A DNA stretch of 64,000 nucleotides from Martelella mediterranea (GCF_004342225.1 NZ_SMAR01000007.1:1-64000); one strand, 5' to 3'. Positions 18,133-30,992 are shown, counted from the first letter of the stretch. Translations and numbers: made by a program. The notes: generated from the sequence alone by a model not told the origin.

Positions 18133-19658
18133 CCGGCAATCCGGTGGCCATTGTCGGCTCGGGCATTGCAGGCCTGACTGCAGCTCTGGCACTGGCGCCG
18201 CTGAAGGTGGTGCTGATCACCAGAGCCGCCATCGGCAAGGAAACTTCAAGCGCCTGGGCACAAGGAGGCATCGCCGCAGCCCTTGGCAGGGATGACAGCC
18301 ATGCGCAGCATCTTGCCGATACGCTTTCTGCCGGTGACGGTCACTGTACGCCCGAGGCTGCATCCCGGATACTTCAAGGCACCGCAGAGGCGATTGCCTT
18401 TCTTGAAAACCATGGCATTCGTTTCGATCGTGATAACGAGGGAGAACTTGTCTTTGGGCTTGAGGCTGCCCATAGCCGCCGCCGTATTCTTCATGCCGCT
18501 GGCGACGGTTCAGGCGCTGCGATTATCGCTGCTCTGGCTGAAGCGGTCAGGAAAACGCCGTCAATCACCATCCTTTCTGAAACAGAAGCCAGGCGCATTC
18601 TTCTGACCGACGATCAGGTTTCCGGCCTGCTTTGCGTGAGAAACGGACGTACCTTTTCCCTTCAGACCTCGCGCGTCATACTGGCCACAGGTGGGATCGG
18701 CGGACTTTACGAGGCCTCGACCAATCCGTCTGGCAATTTCGGACAAGGCATCATGCTGGCCGCCCGTGCCGGGGCTGAGCTATGCGATATGGAATTCGTT
18801 CAGTTTCACCCGACCGCGCTCGCCACGAACCGCCGCCCGCTGCCGCTCATCAGTGAAGCGGTGCGCGGCGAAGGCGCAATCCTTGTCAATGACAGGGCCG
18901 AGCGTTTTGTCAAAGACATCAAAGGCGCAGAGCTTGCGCCGCGTGATGTTGTCGCCCGCGCCATTGCGGCTCAGATCATGACCGGACGCCGGGTTTATCT
19001 CGACGCAAGAAAGGCGTTGGGGTCGCGCTTCGCCTCCCGTTTCCCGACAATTTCAGATATCTGCAAGTCTGCCGGTATCGACCCGGCCCGGAACCTGATT
19101 CCGGTCCGCCCTGCTGAGCACTACCATATGGGCGGGATCGCAACAGATACGGCAGGCCGAACGTCACTTCCGGGTCTCTGGGCTGTTGGCGAATGTGCTG
19201 CAACAGGTCTGCATGGCGCAAACCGCCTCGCCAGCAACTCACTTCTCGAAGGCGCTGTTATGGGTCTGGCCGCTGCACGATATATCAAATCCCGCCCCGA
19301 ACCACTGGCACGCCCCATGCCGGAAATTACCAAGACCCCGCCACCACCGAAACCGGATGCGATACGCTCAATAGCCGAACGCCATCTGAACATTTTGCGG
19401 GATGGCCCTTCACTCAAGGCGGCCATAAACGCACTTCTGCCTTTCGCTGAAGCAGATGCAACAGCCGCCGATCCAGCCATTATTGCCTTGGCCATCGCTG
19501 TTTTTGCCCATGAACGGCGCGAATCCCGCGGCGCTCATATGCGCACGGATTTTCCACTGAAAACGGCCCGGTCGGTACAAAGCCGAATGGATCTTTCAAC
19601 CATTCTGGAAACGGCCCGGACTATTTCCGCATCACACCCTATCGCCCGGAGTGCCTGA
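18129..19658 (+). CDS. nadB: L-aspartate oxidase
   Basis: 509 residues, a flavoprotein of the succinate dehydrogenase family that makes iminoaspartate for NadA. FAD site [11 protein letters not shown] at residues 11-21, [13 protein letters not shown] near 41, active-site region [10 protein letters not shown] near residue 328, and the FAD-contacting [10 protein letters not shown]. The C-terminal helical domain is somewhat short for the family. ATGA overlap with nadA. Confidence 0.96.
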   Translation: MTGNPVAIVGSGIAGLTAALALAPLKVVLITRAAIGKETSSAWAQGGIAAALGRDDSHAQHLADTLSAGDGHCTPEAASRILQGTAEAIAFLENHGIRFDRDNEGELVFGLEAAHSRRRILHAAGDGSGAAIIAALAEAVRKTPSITILSETEARRILLTDDQVSGLLCVRNGRTFSLQTSRVILATGGIGGLYEASTNPSGNFGQGIMLAARAGAELCDMEFVQFHPTALATNRRPLPLISEAVRGEGAILVNDRAERFVKDIKGAELAPRDVVARAIAAQIMTGRRVYLDARKALGSRFASRFPTISDICKSAGIDPARNLIPVRPAEHYHMGGIATDTAGRTSLPGLWAVGECAATGLHGANRLASNSLLEGAVMGLAAARYIKSRPEPLARPMPEITKTPPPPKPDAIRSIAERHLNILRDGPSLKAAINALLPFAEADATAADPAIIALAIAVFAHERRESRGAHMRTDFPLKTARSVQSRMDLSTILETARTISASHPIARSA

Positions 19659-19659
19659 C

Positions 19660-20523
19660 ATGCAGCTTGCCCCTTTGCCCCGCCTCCTCATCGAGCCAGC
19701 CGTTCGCCGCGCGCTGGAAGAAGACCTTGGCCTTGCCGGAGATATCACAGCAAATGCTGTCATCCCCGATGATCACCGTTCAACGGTCGTCATGGCATCA
19801 CGTAAGGATGGCGTAATTGCAGGGCTGGATGCCGCCGCACTCGCGTTTCAGCTGATCGATCCGCAAATCGTCATCTCCCGGCACGTCCAAGATGGCCAGC
19901 CTGTTGGCGCGGGCTCTGTCATCGCCACAATCACCGGACCATCGCGTTCAATTCTGACAGGCGAACGTACTGCGCTGAATTTTCTTGGTCACCTCTCAGG
20001 TATTGCCAGCGTGACGGGCGCAATCGCCGCCGCGATTGCAAGCACAAACGCCAGCATCGTCTGCACCCGCAAGACAACGCCGGGCCTGAGGGCGCTTGAG
20101 AAATATGCGGTGAAGGCTGGCGGCGGCGGCAATCACCGTTTTTCACTGGCCGATGCCGTGCTGATCAAAGACAATCACATCGCCATTGCAGGCGGCGACA
20201 TCACCACCGCCATCAGACGTGCGAAAGAAAATGCGGGACATATGGTCAAAATCGAAGTGGAGGTGGATACGCTGGAACAGCTGCAGGTCGCGATGAACGA
20301 AGGCGTCGATGCTGTACTGCTCGATAACATGACACCCGACATGCTGACAAAAGCGGTAGCGATTGTCGCCGGGCGCGCCGTCACAGAGGCTTCAGGCGGC
20401 ATAACACCTGAAACCGCAGCACGCATTGCAGACACCGGCGTTGACCTCATTTCAGTCGGCTGGCTCACCCATTCAGCACCGGTGCTCGATATCGGTCTCG
20501 ATTATCAGGCCCATCTATCATGA
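19660..20523 (+). CDS. nadC: Nicotinate-nucleotide pyrophosphorylase (carboxylating)
   Basis: 287 residues from ATG 19660. A GTG at 19651 is also in frame, but GGAG lies eight bases before 19660. NadC turns quinolinate and PRPP into nicotinate mononucleotide. Typical motifs: ERTALNFLGHLSGIA, CTRKTTPGLRALEKYAV, HRFSLADAVLIKDNH, and EVEVDTLEQL. It completes the nadABC operon. Confidence 0.96.
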   Translation: MQLAPLPRLLIEPAVRRALEEDLGLAGDITANAVIPDDHRSTVVMASRKDGVIAGLDAAALAFQLIDPQIVISRHVQDGQPVGAGSVIATITGPSRSILTGERTALNFLGHLSGIASVTGAIAAAIASTNASIVCTRKTTPGLRALEKYAVKAGGGGNHRFSLADAVLIKDNHIAIAGGDITTAIRRAKENAGHMVKIEVEVDTLEQLQVAMNEGVDAVLLDNMTPDMLTKAVAIVAGRAVTEASGGITPETAARIADTGVDLISVGWLTHSAPVLDIGLDYQAHLS

Positions 20524-20616
20524 TCAAAGAGTGATCTGTTTGCGACTTCAGCACGTTTAATCTCCTGAAGAGGGCAAAGGCGAAACTGCCGTGTCCCGAG
20601 AGGCGAGGAAAACGAC

Positions 20617-20991
20617 ATGTTTGGCAGAACACTCACTTTCAGCATTTTCTCAGCCATCGCTTTTCCGGCGCTGGCCGGAGCATCGGACATCACCGGGCTC
20701 TGGGCGCGCGGTGATGGAAAAGCTCGGGTCCAGGTGGAAAAATGCGGCGATGACTTCTGCGCCACCAATGTCTGGGTTAAGCCCGGCACACCGCGCGAAC
20801 GCGTCGGTGACAAGCTTGTCATGGATGTTCAGCCGATTTCCGCAAACCGGCTGGAAGGCAAGGCAAAAGATGTCCGTCGCGACCTGACCTATAATATGGA
20901 AATCACTGTCAATGGTGATGCGATGCAGACAAAGGGCTGCCTCCTCGGCCAGATTATCTGCAAGTCAGCGAACTGGACCAGTCTGCAATAG
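20617..20991 (+). CDS. DUF2147 domain periplasmic protein
   Basis: 124 residues. A Sec signal peptide ends near LAGASD. The mature protein has the DUF2147 pattern: DITGLWARGDGKARVQVEKC, two cysteine pairs (CGDDFC and CLLGQIIC) and LTYNMEITVNGD. Family members are small lipocalin-like exported proteins of unknown function. It sits 93 bases after nadC and ends close to the convergent permease gene. Confidence 0.82.
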   Translation: MFGRTLTFSIFSAIAFPALAGASDITGLWARGDGKARVQVEKCGDDFCATNVWVKPGTPRERVGDKLVMDVQPISANRLEGKAKDVRRDLTYNMEITVNGDAMQTKGCLLGQIICKSANWTSLQ

Positions 20992-21021
20992 ACGCGCCGC
21001 GAAACAAGGCTGCCGCTTGCT

Positions 21022-22845
21022 TTAGAGACCGTAATACCAGGGTGCGAGAAGCGAAAAAACCACTGTGATCAGAATAATCAGTGGTGTGCCAGCGCGCAGG
21101 AAATCACTGAAGCTGTAATGCCCCGGCCCCATCACCATCAGATTGGTCTGATAGGCAATTGGCGTAGCGAAGGAGCAGTTGGCAGCATAGATGACCGTTG
21201 CCGCGAATGCTTCAGGCGGCGCACCGATCTGCCGCGCCATATCAAGCGCAATCGGAATGAAAAGAGCGGCGGCCGCATTATTTGAGAGCATGTTCGTCAG
21301 GGCTGCCACACCGACAAACAGAAGCGCCATGGCAACCGGCGCCGAGTTGGACCCGGCCAGATGAACGATCCCCTGCGCGATCAGCTGAGCGCCTCCGGTT
21401 GCCTCCAGCGCGGTAGACATGGCTATTGACGCGCCGACCAGCAGGAAAATCTGTCGATCAAAGGCGCGTGCGGCCTGCTGAAATGTCAGGCACCCGAATG
21501 CGATCATCAGCAGCGCACCAGTGACGGAGTTGACCGCAATCGGCGAAATCCCCGTTGCGGAGAGAATGACAATCGCGGCAAAAATCACAGATGCAATCAG
21601 CGCTTTGTCACGCGGCGGCACACTTTCGGCCGAATGCTCAAGGAGCAGTATGTCATGGTTCCCGCGCATCGCCATGATGTCGTCTTCACTGCCGCCGATC
21701 AGCAATGTATCACCGGCTTCCAGCCTTAACTGTGACAGTGGTGTACGCGCCATCCGGCTTTTGCGCCGGACACCGAAAATAGTAATGCCAAAACGTTGCT
21801 GGATGCCACTGTATCGGATCGAGCGCCCCTCGAACAACGAGCCTGGTGCAATCACAGCTTCTGCAAGATGATAATGCGGGCCGACCTTCTGTTCCTGCAC
21901 AGGCACAGAGCCATCCGGCGGGGCCGAAAGATCGACCTCCCCCTTGGCCACCATATCCATGAAAGCCTTGCGGGTACCGGTCAGCTGTAGCCTGTCGCCC
22001 GGAGAAAGTTCGACGTCATCATCATAGGGCGGCAGCAACGTTCGACCATTGCGGATCAAAGCATGCAATGAAAGCGGCGACAACTTTGGGAAGAAGCCGG
22101 ATCTGGCATAGTCACCAGCCAGACGACTATCCGGCAGAATGACGATCTCGCCGAGGAATTGGGTTCCGGAGCTGCGGAAGCTCTCCGCCTGCTCGCCGTC
22201 TTTGCCGCTCAGGATCCGTGGCAGGATCAAAAGGACATAAAGATATCCGACCGCCGCCAATATCACCCCCATTCCAGTGATATCGAAAAAGCCGATCTCG
22301 ACGCCCTGCTCACCAGCCATTCCCGCTGCAATCATATTGGTGGAAGAGCCGACCATCGTTGTCATACCGCCGAGAATGGTGATGAAGGACAGCGGCATGA
22401 AGATTTTGAACGGCGACAGGCTGAACCGTGCAGCCAGTGACGTCAGCACCGGGATGAAGATCACAACCACAGGCGTATTATTCAAAAAGGCAGAGGTGAC
22501 ACCGGCCACCACCAGCAAGACCGCGATCGAAAGCGCCGGATTTCCTCCATAAAAACGGCCAATGCGGTTTGTCAGCCCCTCCAGCGCATCCGTGGCGAAA
22601 AGCCCTTTGCCGACAATGAGGAGTGAAAGCACCGTTACAAGCGCTGGCGAAGAAAAGCCGGAGAGCAAAGACGTAACAGAAAGCGCGTCCCCGCCGCTCA
22701 TCTGATAGGGAAACGTTCCGAACACCACCAGAATAAGGCTGAGTGAGGCCAGCGACACTGCCTCGATGGGAAACCTGTCCGAAGCGTAGACGATGATCGT
22801 GCCAACGATGATCACCAGCGTTGAAACAAGATGGAAGTAATCCAT
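21022..22845 (-). CDS. SLC13 family permease with two RCK_C domains
   Basis: 607 residues. An N-terminal set of membrane helices with the LNNTPVVVIFIPVL re-entrant motif of the DASS/SLC13 family, two soluble TrkA-C-like domains at about residues 205-290 and 305-390 (VEQ-type strands ILPDSRLAGDY and VIAPGSLFEG), then a second transport half with TNMLSNNAAAALF and ATPIAYQTNLMVMGPG. Likely imports anions such as sulfate or dicarboxylates; substrate is not predictable. Confidence 0.87.
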   Translation of the reverse strand: MDYFHLVSTLVIIVGTIIVYASDRFPIEAVSLASLSLILVVFGTFPYQMSGGDALSVTSLLSGFSSPALVTVLSLLIVGKGLFATDALEGLTNRIGRFYGGNPALSIAVLLVVAGVTSAFLNNTPVVVIFIPVLTSLAARFSLSPFKIFMPLSFITILGGMTTMVGSSTNMIAAGMAGEQGVEIGFFDITGMGVILAAVGYLYVLLILPRILSGKDGEQAESFRSSGTQFLGEIVILPDSRLAGDYARSGFFPKLSPLSLHALIRNGRTLLPPYDDDVELSPGDRLQLTGTRKAFMDMVAKGEVDLSAPPDGSVPVQEQKVGPHYHLAEAVIAPGSLFEGRSIRYSGIQQRFGITIFGVRRKSRMARTPLSQLRLEAGDTLLIGGSEDDIMAMRGNHDILLLEHSAESVPPRDKALIASVIFAAIVILSATGISPIAVNSVTGALLMIAFGCLTFQQAARAFDRQIFLLVGASIAMSTALEATGGAQLIAQGIVHLAGSNSAPVAMALLFVGVAALTNMLSNNAAAALFIPIALDMARQIGAPPEAFAATVIYAANCSFATPIAYQTNLMVMGPGHYSFSDFLRAGTPLIILITVVFSLLAPWYYGL

Positions 22846-23461
22846 AAAACCAGTGGCCCCGTCGGCTTTCCCCTAACGCCACACTCAGTCACTTGTGACC
22901 AGCAGGCTTTCACGACTTAACGACCTGCACGTTGTGTTGTCAATTTCGGCGAAGTTAAAGCAGCATCGAAATCAGTAAGCTTGTATCTGACGAAGGCCTG
23001 GCCGGGGTAAAGGACAGCGTGACGACAGGCAGACAGCTGCCTTTTCCTTCCGGAACAGAGGTGTTATGATCAAAAAAGGCATTTCACCAAGCGACATAAT
23101 ATTGGCCGGGTGATTGTGAGATTACCGTTTCCAAAACAGCAGTTTAACGATGGGCAAGGTAAACTCTGGCTGGTACAGAATTGGTAAAATTCAATTTCAA
23201 CTCAAAAATCCAAATTATAATGGCGTATTTTTGCCTATTTTCATTTTTAGAGGCAGTTTCACGAGCAAATATGCAATCGGCATCCGTCAAAAGAAAACGT
23301 AGTATCGTATGACATCAATCTGTTCCGGCATGCGTCCGCTCCCAACGCGCACCGGCAGAGGGCGAACACAGCGCCGCATAATAATTTGTTTACCGTGTTC
23401 CGCTTATCCTGCCCTCAACGACCGAGCATCGTCCTTGGGTAGTGCGTAGAAAGAGTGCATC
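22846..23461. other. Long intergenic region upstream of the DUF2778 gene
   Basis: 616 bases between divergent genes. An AT-rich patch at about 23180-23260 stands out from the surroundings and may hold promoters. No ORF with a credible start, no RNA gene and no strong inverted repeat were seen. Confidence 0.45.
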
Positions 23462-24571
23462 GTGGCGTTTAGTCCTAGTTCAAAGAAAAATAGCGCTCCA
23501 AGAGCGCGTAGAGGTAATGTTCTGATGCGCCTGGCGGCTGCATCGGCTGTCATCCTTTTAACGGGCGGCGTGATTGTTACGATCGCGTCTTCGCCCATCA
23601 TTTCAACGTCCATCTCCAAGCCGCGTCTTGGCTCTGCACATGGCGTGAGCCTGATGGTCAATCCGGCTTTCCAGACACAACGCGGCAAAAGCGTGAAAGT
23701 TCAGCGCCTGCTCGCCGCCAGAGACGGACAAGGCCGGACAAAACCACTGAGTGCGGAAGAAATTCGCCTGTCTTACCTGAAACCGCAGGTCCGTCAGGCC
23801 GGGGAAACGGCCCTTACGGACTGGCAGCGCAAGCTTGTAGGTCAACAGATCGCCGAGAATGAAGACGATGGCAGCCTGCTCGCCGGCCTTCCGCCCGAGC
23901 TCAAGCAACCTGCTGTGCCTGCCATCAAGACGGCACCTGTAGCACCATCGACTGCGCTTGCAGCCGTCAGCCCGAAAAAAACAGAGGCTCAGACCGGAGA
24001 AAATCCATTCAAGCTCGTGCTGCAGGGTGTCGAAGACTCCCGCACGCCGCCGGGACATATTCCGGTTCCGGCCAAAAGACCTGCCGGTATGGCCTTGGCA
24101 TACGCCTCTTTCAGACATGATGATGTCAATGATATCTTCAGCAATGTGCCAGAACAAACCTCGAAGGTCGCTGTCTATGATATTGAAGGCGGCAAGGTTT
24201 ACATGCCCGACGGGGAGGTAATGGAAGCGCATTCCGGCAAGGGCAAGTATCGTGACGATCCGAAATACACCCATGTGAAAATGGCGGGCGCTGTTCCGGC
24301 GGCGACCTACAAGCTGACACCACGTGAAGCACTTTTCCATGGCGTACCGGCTCTCAGAATGACCTCGGTCGATGGCACCAATCCGCTGGGCCGTACAGGC
24401 ATTCTCGCGCATACTTATATGTTGCGTACTCCAGGCGACTCCCATGGATGCCTCGTCTTCAAGGACTACTACAAGTTCCTTAAGGCTTATCGGGATGGCC
24501 GCGTCGACTATATCGTCGCCGTTCCGAACCTGAAAAACGGAAAATCCGAGGAGCTGATCGCCAGCCGTTGA
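23462..24571 (+). CDS. DUF2778 domain protein, L,D-transpeptidase-like
   Basis: 369 residues from GTG 23462. A short basic N-terminus, one membrane segment at about 22-45 (ASAVILLTGGVIVTIASS), a roughly 170-residue low-complexity Ala/Pro/Lys linker, then a DUF2778 domain from about residue 235. That domain carries a YkuD-like active site: H317 in AHTYML and C330 in DSHGC. The catalytic part should face the periplasm and act on peptidoglycan peptides, by analogy with L,D-transpeptidases. A bidirectional terminator follows. Confidence 0.83.
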   Translation: MAFSPSSKKNSAPRARRGNVLMRLAAASAVILLTGGVIVTIASSPIISTSISKPRLGSAHGVSLMVNPAFQTQRGKSVKVQRLLAARDGQGRTKPLSAEEIRLSYLKPQVRQAGETALTDWQRKLVGQQIAENEDDGSLLAGLPPELKQPAVPAIKTAPVAPSTALAAVSPKKTEAQTGENPFKLVLQGVEDSRTPPGHIPVPAKRPAGMALAYASFRHDDVNDIFSNVPEQTSKVAVYDIEGGKVYMPDGEVMEAHSGKGKYRDDPKYTHVKMAGAVPAATYKLTPREALFHGVPALRMTSVDGTNPLGRTGILAHTYMLRTPGDSHGCLVFKDYYKFLKAYRDGRVDYIVAVPNLKNGKSEELIASR

Positions 24572-24596
24572 TGACAGAAACGCGCTGTTAGAACCC

Positions 24597-24626
24597 AAAA
24601 AAGGCGGCTCGTAAGCCGCCTTTTTT
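24597..24626. terminator. Bidirectional terminator between DUF2778 gene and nrdF
   Basis: A perfect 13-base stem (24597-24609 with 24614-24626) with A run and T run on opposite sides and loop CGTA. It serves both convergent genes. Confidence 0.93.
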
Positions 24627-24650
24627 AAATTCTCCGGAAAATGCAGCCGA

Positions 24651-27820
<3,170 letters not shown>

Positions 27821-27822
27821 CG

Positions 27823-28215
27823 TCAATTCTGCCGTTTCCAAAACTCTTCCAGCCCTTGTGTGACGTTGTTAACATCCTCTTGCGTCCCGAGAAGCTCGAA
27901 ACGATAGAGATATGGTACCTTGCATTTGGCGGATATAATGTCGCCGGCGATACCGTATGTTTCACCAAAATTCGAATTCCCGGAAGCAATGACGCCCCGA
28001 ATGAGCGCCCGGTTTTCCGGATTATTAAGGAAGTGGATGACCGGCTTCGGCACAGCACCGCGCCCGTCGCCGCCCGCATAGGTCGGAACAACAAGCACAT
28101 AAGGCTCATGCACCTCTTTCGTATTGCCCTGCGGCCCCAGCCTTCTGGCCGGAAGACCGGTCTTGGTTACGAAACGGTGAGTGTTGCCCGTAGCGCTGGA
28201 ATAATAGACGAGCAT
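27823..28215 (-). CDS. nrdI: Flavodoxin-like NrdI
   Basis: 130 residues. FMN-binding loop [11 protein letters not shown] at residues 6-16 and the family block [19 protein letters not shown]. NrdI supplies the oxidant that activates the manganese cofactor of NrdF. It lies between nrdH and nrdE in the standard class Ib operon. Confidence 0.95.
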   Translation of the reverse strand: MLVYYSSATGNTHRFVTKTGLPARRLGPQGNTKEVHEPYVLVVPTYAGGDGRGAVPKPVIHFLNNPENRALIRGVIASGNSNFGETYGIAGDIISAKCKVPYLYRFELLGTQEDVNNVTQGLEEFWKRQN

Positions 28216-28261
28216 GCCCGTTATCCGTCTGCCTTCCTTCAGGTCGCCCTGATCGTCTTGA

Positions 28262-28483
28262 TCAGGCGAGGGTTCCGATCATGTCGGGACGGAAACCGGA
28301 CCAGTGCTGCTCACCGGCAACAACCACCGGAACCTGACGGTAACCAAGGCCGACAACATGATCATACGCTTCACTGTCAGCGGAAACGTCCACGATCTCA
28401 TAATCGAGCCCCTTCCGCTCAAGCGCACGCGTCGTTGCATTGCACTGAACGCAGGCTGGCTTTGAGTAGACAGTGATCTTCAT
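28262..28483 (-). CDS. nrdH: Glutaredoxin-like NrdH-redoxin
   Basis: 73 residues with redox motif CVQC at residues 11-14 and the NrdH signature near the C-terminus ([10 protein letters not shown]). It carries electrons from thioredoxin reductase to NrdE. GAGGAAG lies close before the ATG. First gene of nrdHIEF; 46 bases before nrdI. Confidence 0.96.
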   Translation of the reverse strand: MKITVYSKPACVQCNATTRALERKGLDYEIVDVSADSEAYDHVVGLGYRQVPVVVAGEQHWSGFRPDMIGTLA

Positions 28484-28635
28484 TTCTTCCTCGCTTCAAT
28501 CATATATTTTCACAAGCGTTTCCCGGTTCAACCGGTCACGCTCATATTCCGCATGTCTCTGACGCTCAGGTTCAATGCGCAGAGGTTATTTCAGGCTCAC
28601 CGCCGGCCTCATTGGACCGGCCTATGGCACGCCAG

Positions 28636-28681
28636 AACCGGGCGCGGCCCGGTTGTAGCAGTGGAACAAACACCCCACTGC
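28636..28681 (-). promoter_or_regulatory. Two adjacent hairpins in the nrdHIEF leader
   Basis: Hairpin A pairs 28636-28643 with 28647-28654 (eight bases, loop of three); hairpin B pairs 28658-28664 with 28675-28681 (seven bases, loop of ten). Both lie between the NrdR-like boxes and nrdH, so they would be in the untranslated leader. They do not match any riboswitch I know. Confidence 0.55.
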
Positions 28682-28838
28682 AAATTCTTGTCCGGGTTCA
28701 TCCGGCAACGACCTTTCAGATCACCAGCAGGCAGCCTTGCCACCGGCCAGACGGACCTCAGACAAAACACCACCATATGAACTCAGAAACTTGCGCTGTG
28801 ACCACGTGTTTTCGCGAATCGCCCAAACCGGCCCTACA

Positions 28839-28885
28839 ACACAATATATGCTACTCTAAACATGAAAAGCGTCAATATATAGTTT
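28839..28885 (-). promoter_or_regulatory. Tandem NrdR-like boxes upstream of nrdHIEF
   Basis: Two 16-base boxes, ACACAATATATGCTAC (28839-28854) and CGTCAATATATAGTTT (28870-28885), share the core CAATATAT and are exactly 31 bases apart, three helical turns, as in NrdR-controlled promoters. NrdR represses ribonucleotide reductase operons when dATP is high. The boxes lie about 360-400 bases before nrdH. Confidence 0.8.
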
Positions 28886-29309
28886 ACGTTTGACACTTTT
28901 TTCGAACACGCACCGGATACCGGAGCGACGCAACGAAACTGACGGATTATGTGAAACGCAAAACCATTTACAGAACGCGGACACCCGGGAAACCCGACGG
29001 TGACATGAGGTGAGTCAGCAGGCCCTTAAAATGGGTTCGAACACCCCCTCACTTCCACCAACCTCTGGTAGAAAGCGCAATTCAACCGTGCTGTTCACCC
29101 ACTATCCACAGGGCTGGATCGAGACTGACCTCACAATATCAGTAGCTTAAAGCGACAATCGCCATAGCCATTTTTTCTTTGCACCTTTTCAGGATCGATT
29201 CGGATGCTAAAGTGCCCCGAACCTGACACAGAAATATGAAGGTCGGAATGCGCCTGAAGATCGCCGTCAGGGCGACACTGGCAGGCACCAGATGACCACG
29301 GGATAAACA
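28886..29309. other. Intergenic region between nrd boxes and the dipeptidase gene
   Basis: It holds a tRNA-like mini-hairpin at 29007-29060 (see findings) and probably the dipeptidase promoter. No credible ORF was seen. Confidence 0.45.
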
Positions 29310-30371
29310 ATGAATTCTGATACCGCGCCGCTCATATTCGATGGGCACAACGACTTCCTGCTTCACCTCGCGCGCGGAAAGATCACAGTTGAAGATGCTG
29401 TTTACGGCACTAAGAGCGGCCAGATCGACTTTTTGCGCGCCCGCAAAGGCGGCTTTGGCGGCGGCTTCTTCGCACTTTGGGTGCCTTCGACCACAAAAGG
29501 CCAGGCCAACGGCGATGAAGCCATGACCAATGCGCGTTACGACGTGCCGCTTCCCGGTCTGGTTTCATGGGAAGACGCAATGAAAGTCGTGGTCGATGAA
29601 ATCGCAGCCCTCAGGGCCCTGGAACGAACAGGAAAACTGAAGATCTGCACCACAGCAGACGACCTTGAGACGACATTTCACTCGGAAAAGACGGCGGCGG
29701 TCATGCATCTTGAGGGAGCGGAAGCCATCGATCCGGATTTCAGCACGCTTGAAGTGCTGTACGCAGCAGGTCTCAGATCGCTGGGTCCGGTCTGGAGCCG
29801 CCCGACGATCTTCGGCCATGGTGTGCCATTTCGCTTTCCCTCAACCGGCGACACCGGACCGGGCCTGACAGAGGCTGGCAAAGAGCTTGTGCGCCAATGC
29901 AACCGACTCAAAATCATGCTGGACGTATCGCACCTTAACGAGAAGGGTTTCAACGATCTCGCCGCGCTCACGGATGCGCCAATCGTTGCCACCCACTCAA
30001 ACGCCCATGTCATTTCGCCCCATGCACGCAACCTCACAGACAGACAGCTGGCGATGATTGCGGAGAGCGACGGCATGGTCGGCCTCAACTTTGCCACCGC
30101 CTTTCTGCGCCCAGACGGCCGCATGTCACCGGATATGCCAATCGAAATCATGTTGCGCCACCTCGACCACCTGATGGAAAAGGTCGGGGAAGACCGGGTC
30201 GGCTTCGGTTCGGACTTTGACGGCGCGATTGTTCCTCAGGCGATCGGAGACGTTGCCGGATTGCCCGTTCTGCGCCGTGAAATGCGCACGCATGGCTATG
30301 ATGAAGCACTGCTGACAAAGCTTTGTCACCAAAACTGGTTCCGTGTGCTGCGCAAAACCTGGAATCCATGA
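29310..30371 (+). CDS. Membrane dipeptidase family (M19) peptidase
   Basis: 353 residues of the renal dipeptidase family. Zinc ligands are visible: His and Asp in FDGHNDFLL (residues 10-18), bridging Glu in MHLEGAEAID, His in DVSHLNEKG and His in VATHSNAH. These enzymes cleave dipeptides with broad specificity, including some with D-residues. No signal peptide, so probably cytoplasmic. It could use peptides brought in by the Dpp systems in the window, but is not in their operons. Confidence 0.9.
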   Translation: MNSDTAPLIFDGHNDFLLHLARGKITVEDAVYGTKSGQIDFLRARKGGFGGGFFALWVPSTTKGQANGDEAMTNARYDVPLPGLVSWEDAMKVVVDEIAALRALERTGKLKICTTADDLETTFHSEKTAAVMHLEGAEAIDPDFSTLEVLYAAGLRSLGPVWSRPTIFGHGVPFRFPSTGDTGPGLTEAGKELVRQCNRLKIMLDVSHLNEKGFNDLAALTDAPIVATHSNAHVISPHARNLTDRQLAMIAESDGMVGLNFATAFLRPDGRMSPDMPIEIMLRHLDHLMEKVGEDRVGFGSDFDGAIVPQAIGDVAGLPVLRREMRTHGYDEALLTKLCHQNWFRVLRKTWNP

Positions 30372-30426
30372 GACCGGCGGGATCCCCGCCCGCTGCAAAG
30401 TGGCAGACGGGGACAATAAAGCAGGT

Positions 30427-30867
30427 TTAAGCCGAGGCAACTTTTGAAAGTGCTGCCAGCGCCTCAACACAGGCTGCTGCGGCCTCACGGCCTTTGTTGT
30501 GCCGGTCCTCAGCAGATCGGATGAAGGCCTGTTCCGCCGTATAGGTCGTCAGGATACCGAATGAGACAGGTATTCCGGTTTCAAGCGAAACCTGCATCAG
30601 TCCATGCGCGGTTGCTTCCGAGATATACTCAAAATGAGCCGTATCGCCTTTGATCACCGCACCAATACAGACAACCCCGGCAAACTTGCCGGTTTCTGCC
30701 AGCTTCTTTGCAACGACAGGCGTTTCAAAAGCGCCCGGCACATCAAAGATATCTGCATCCGCGACGGGATGACCACGCTCGGCCAGCTCAGCCTTTGCAC
30801 CGTTCAAAAGACCGCTCGTGACCTTCTCGTTAAAACGCGAGATGACGATGGCAATACGATGAGACAT
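30427..30867 (-). CDS. ribH: 6,7-dimethyl-8-ribityllumazine synthase
   Basis: 146 residues from ATG 30867 (AAGGA upstream). Typical blocks: VISRFNEKVTSGLL, FDVPGAFETPVVAKKL, GAVIKGDTAHFEY with the catalytic His, and NKGREAA. It joins the RibBA product to the RibD product. It resembles the common type I enzyme rather than the decameric type II RibH2 of Brucella. Separate from ribBA by 125 bases that contain a palindromic repeat. Confidence 0.94.
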   Translation of the reverse strand: MSHRIAIVISRFNEKVTSGLLNGAKAELAERGHPVADADIFDVPGAFETPVVAKKLAETGKFAGVVCIGAVIKGDTAHFEYISEATAHGLMQVSLETGIPVSFGILTTYTAEQAFIRSAEDRHNKGREAAAACVEALAALSKVASA

Positions 30868-30890
30868 CGTTTTTTTCCTTTCAGGCTGAC

Positions 30891-30933
30891 GCATCGACCC
30901 AAAAACCGAATACGATTTTCGAAAGCACGATGC
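30891..30933. repeat. Degenerate palindromic intergenic repeat
   Basis: GCATCG (30891-30896) and CGATGC (30928-30933) flank an A-rich then T-rich core in the style of palindromic repeats common between genes of Rhizobiaceae and Brucellaceae. Only one copy was noticed in this window. Confidence 0.4.
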
Positions 30934-30992
30934 TTGGGTTCCAAAAATGTGAGCACCGCTTCTCAAGTCCAGATGGGTGCATGACGTTTCAA

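Noticed and set aside
28600-28780. Cobalamin riboswitch in the nrd leader
   Set aside because: A GCAGTGG hairpin recalls the B12 box, but the other conserved blocks of the riboswitch are missing, and class Ib reductase does not use B12.
29000-29160. Two-piece (permuted) tmRNA, suggested by TTCGAAC and a CCACCA end
   Set aside because: No GGAAGTG-type partner strand, no coding-RNA segment and no tag reading frame follows; only a mini-helix remains.
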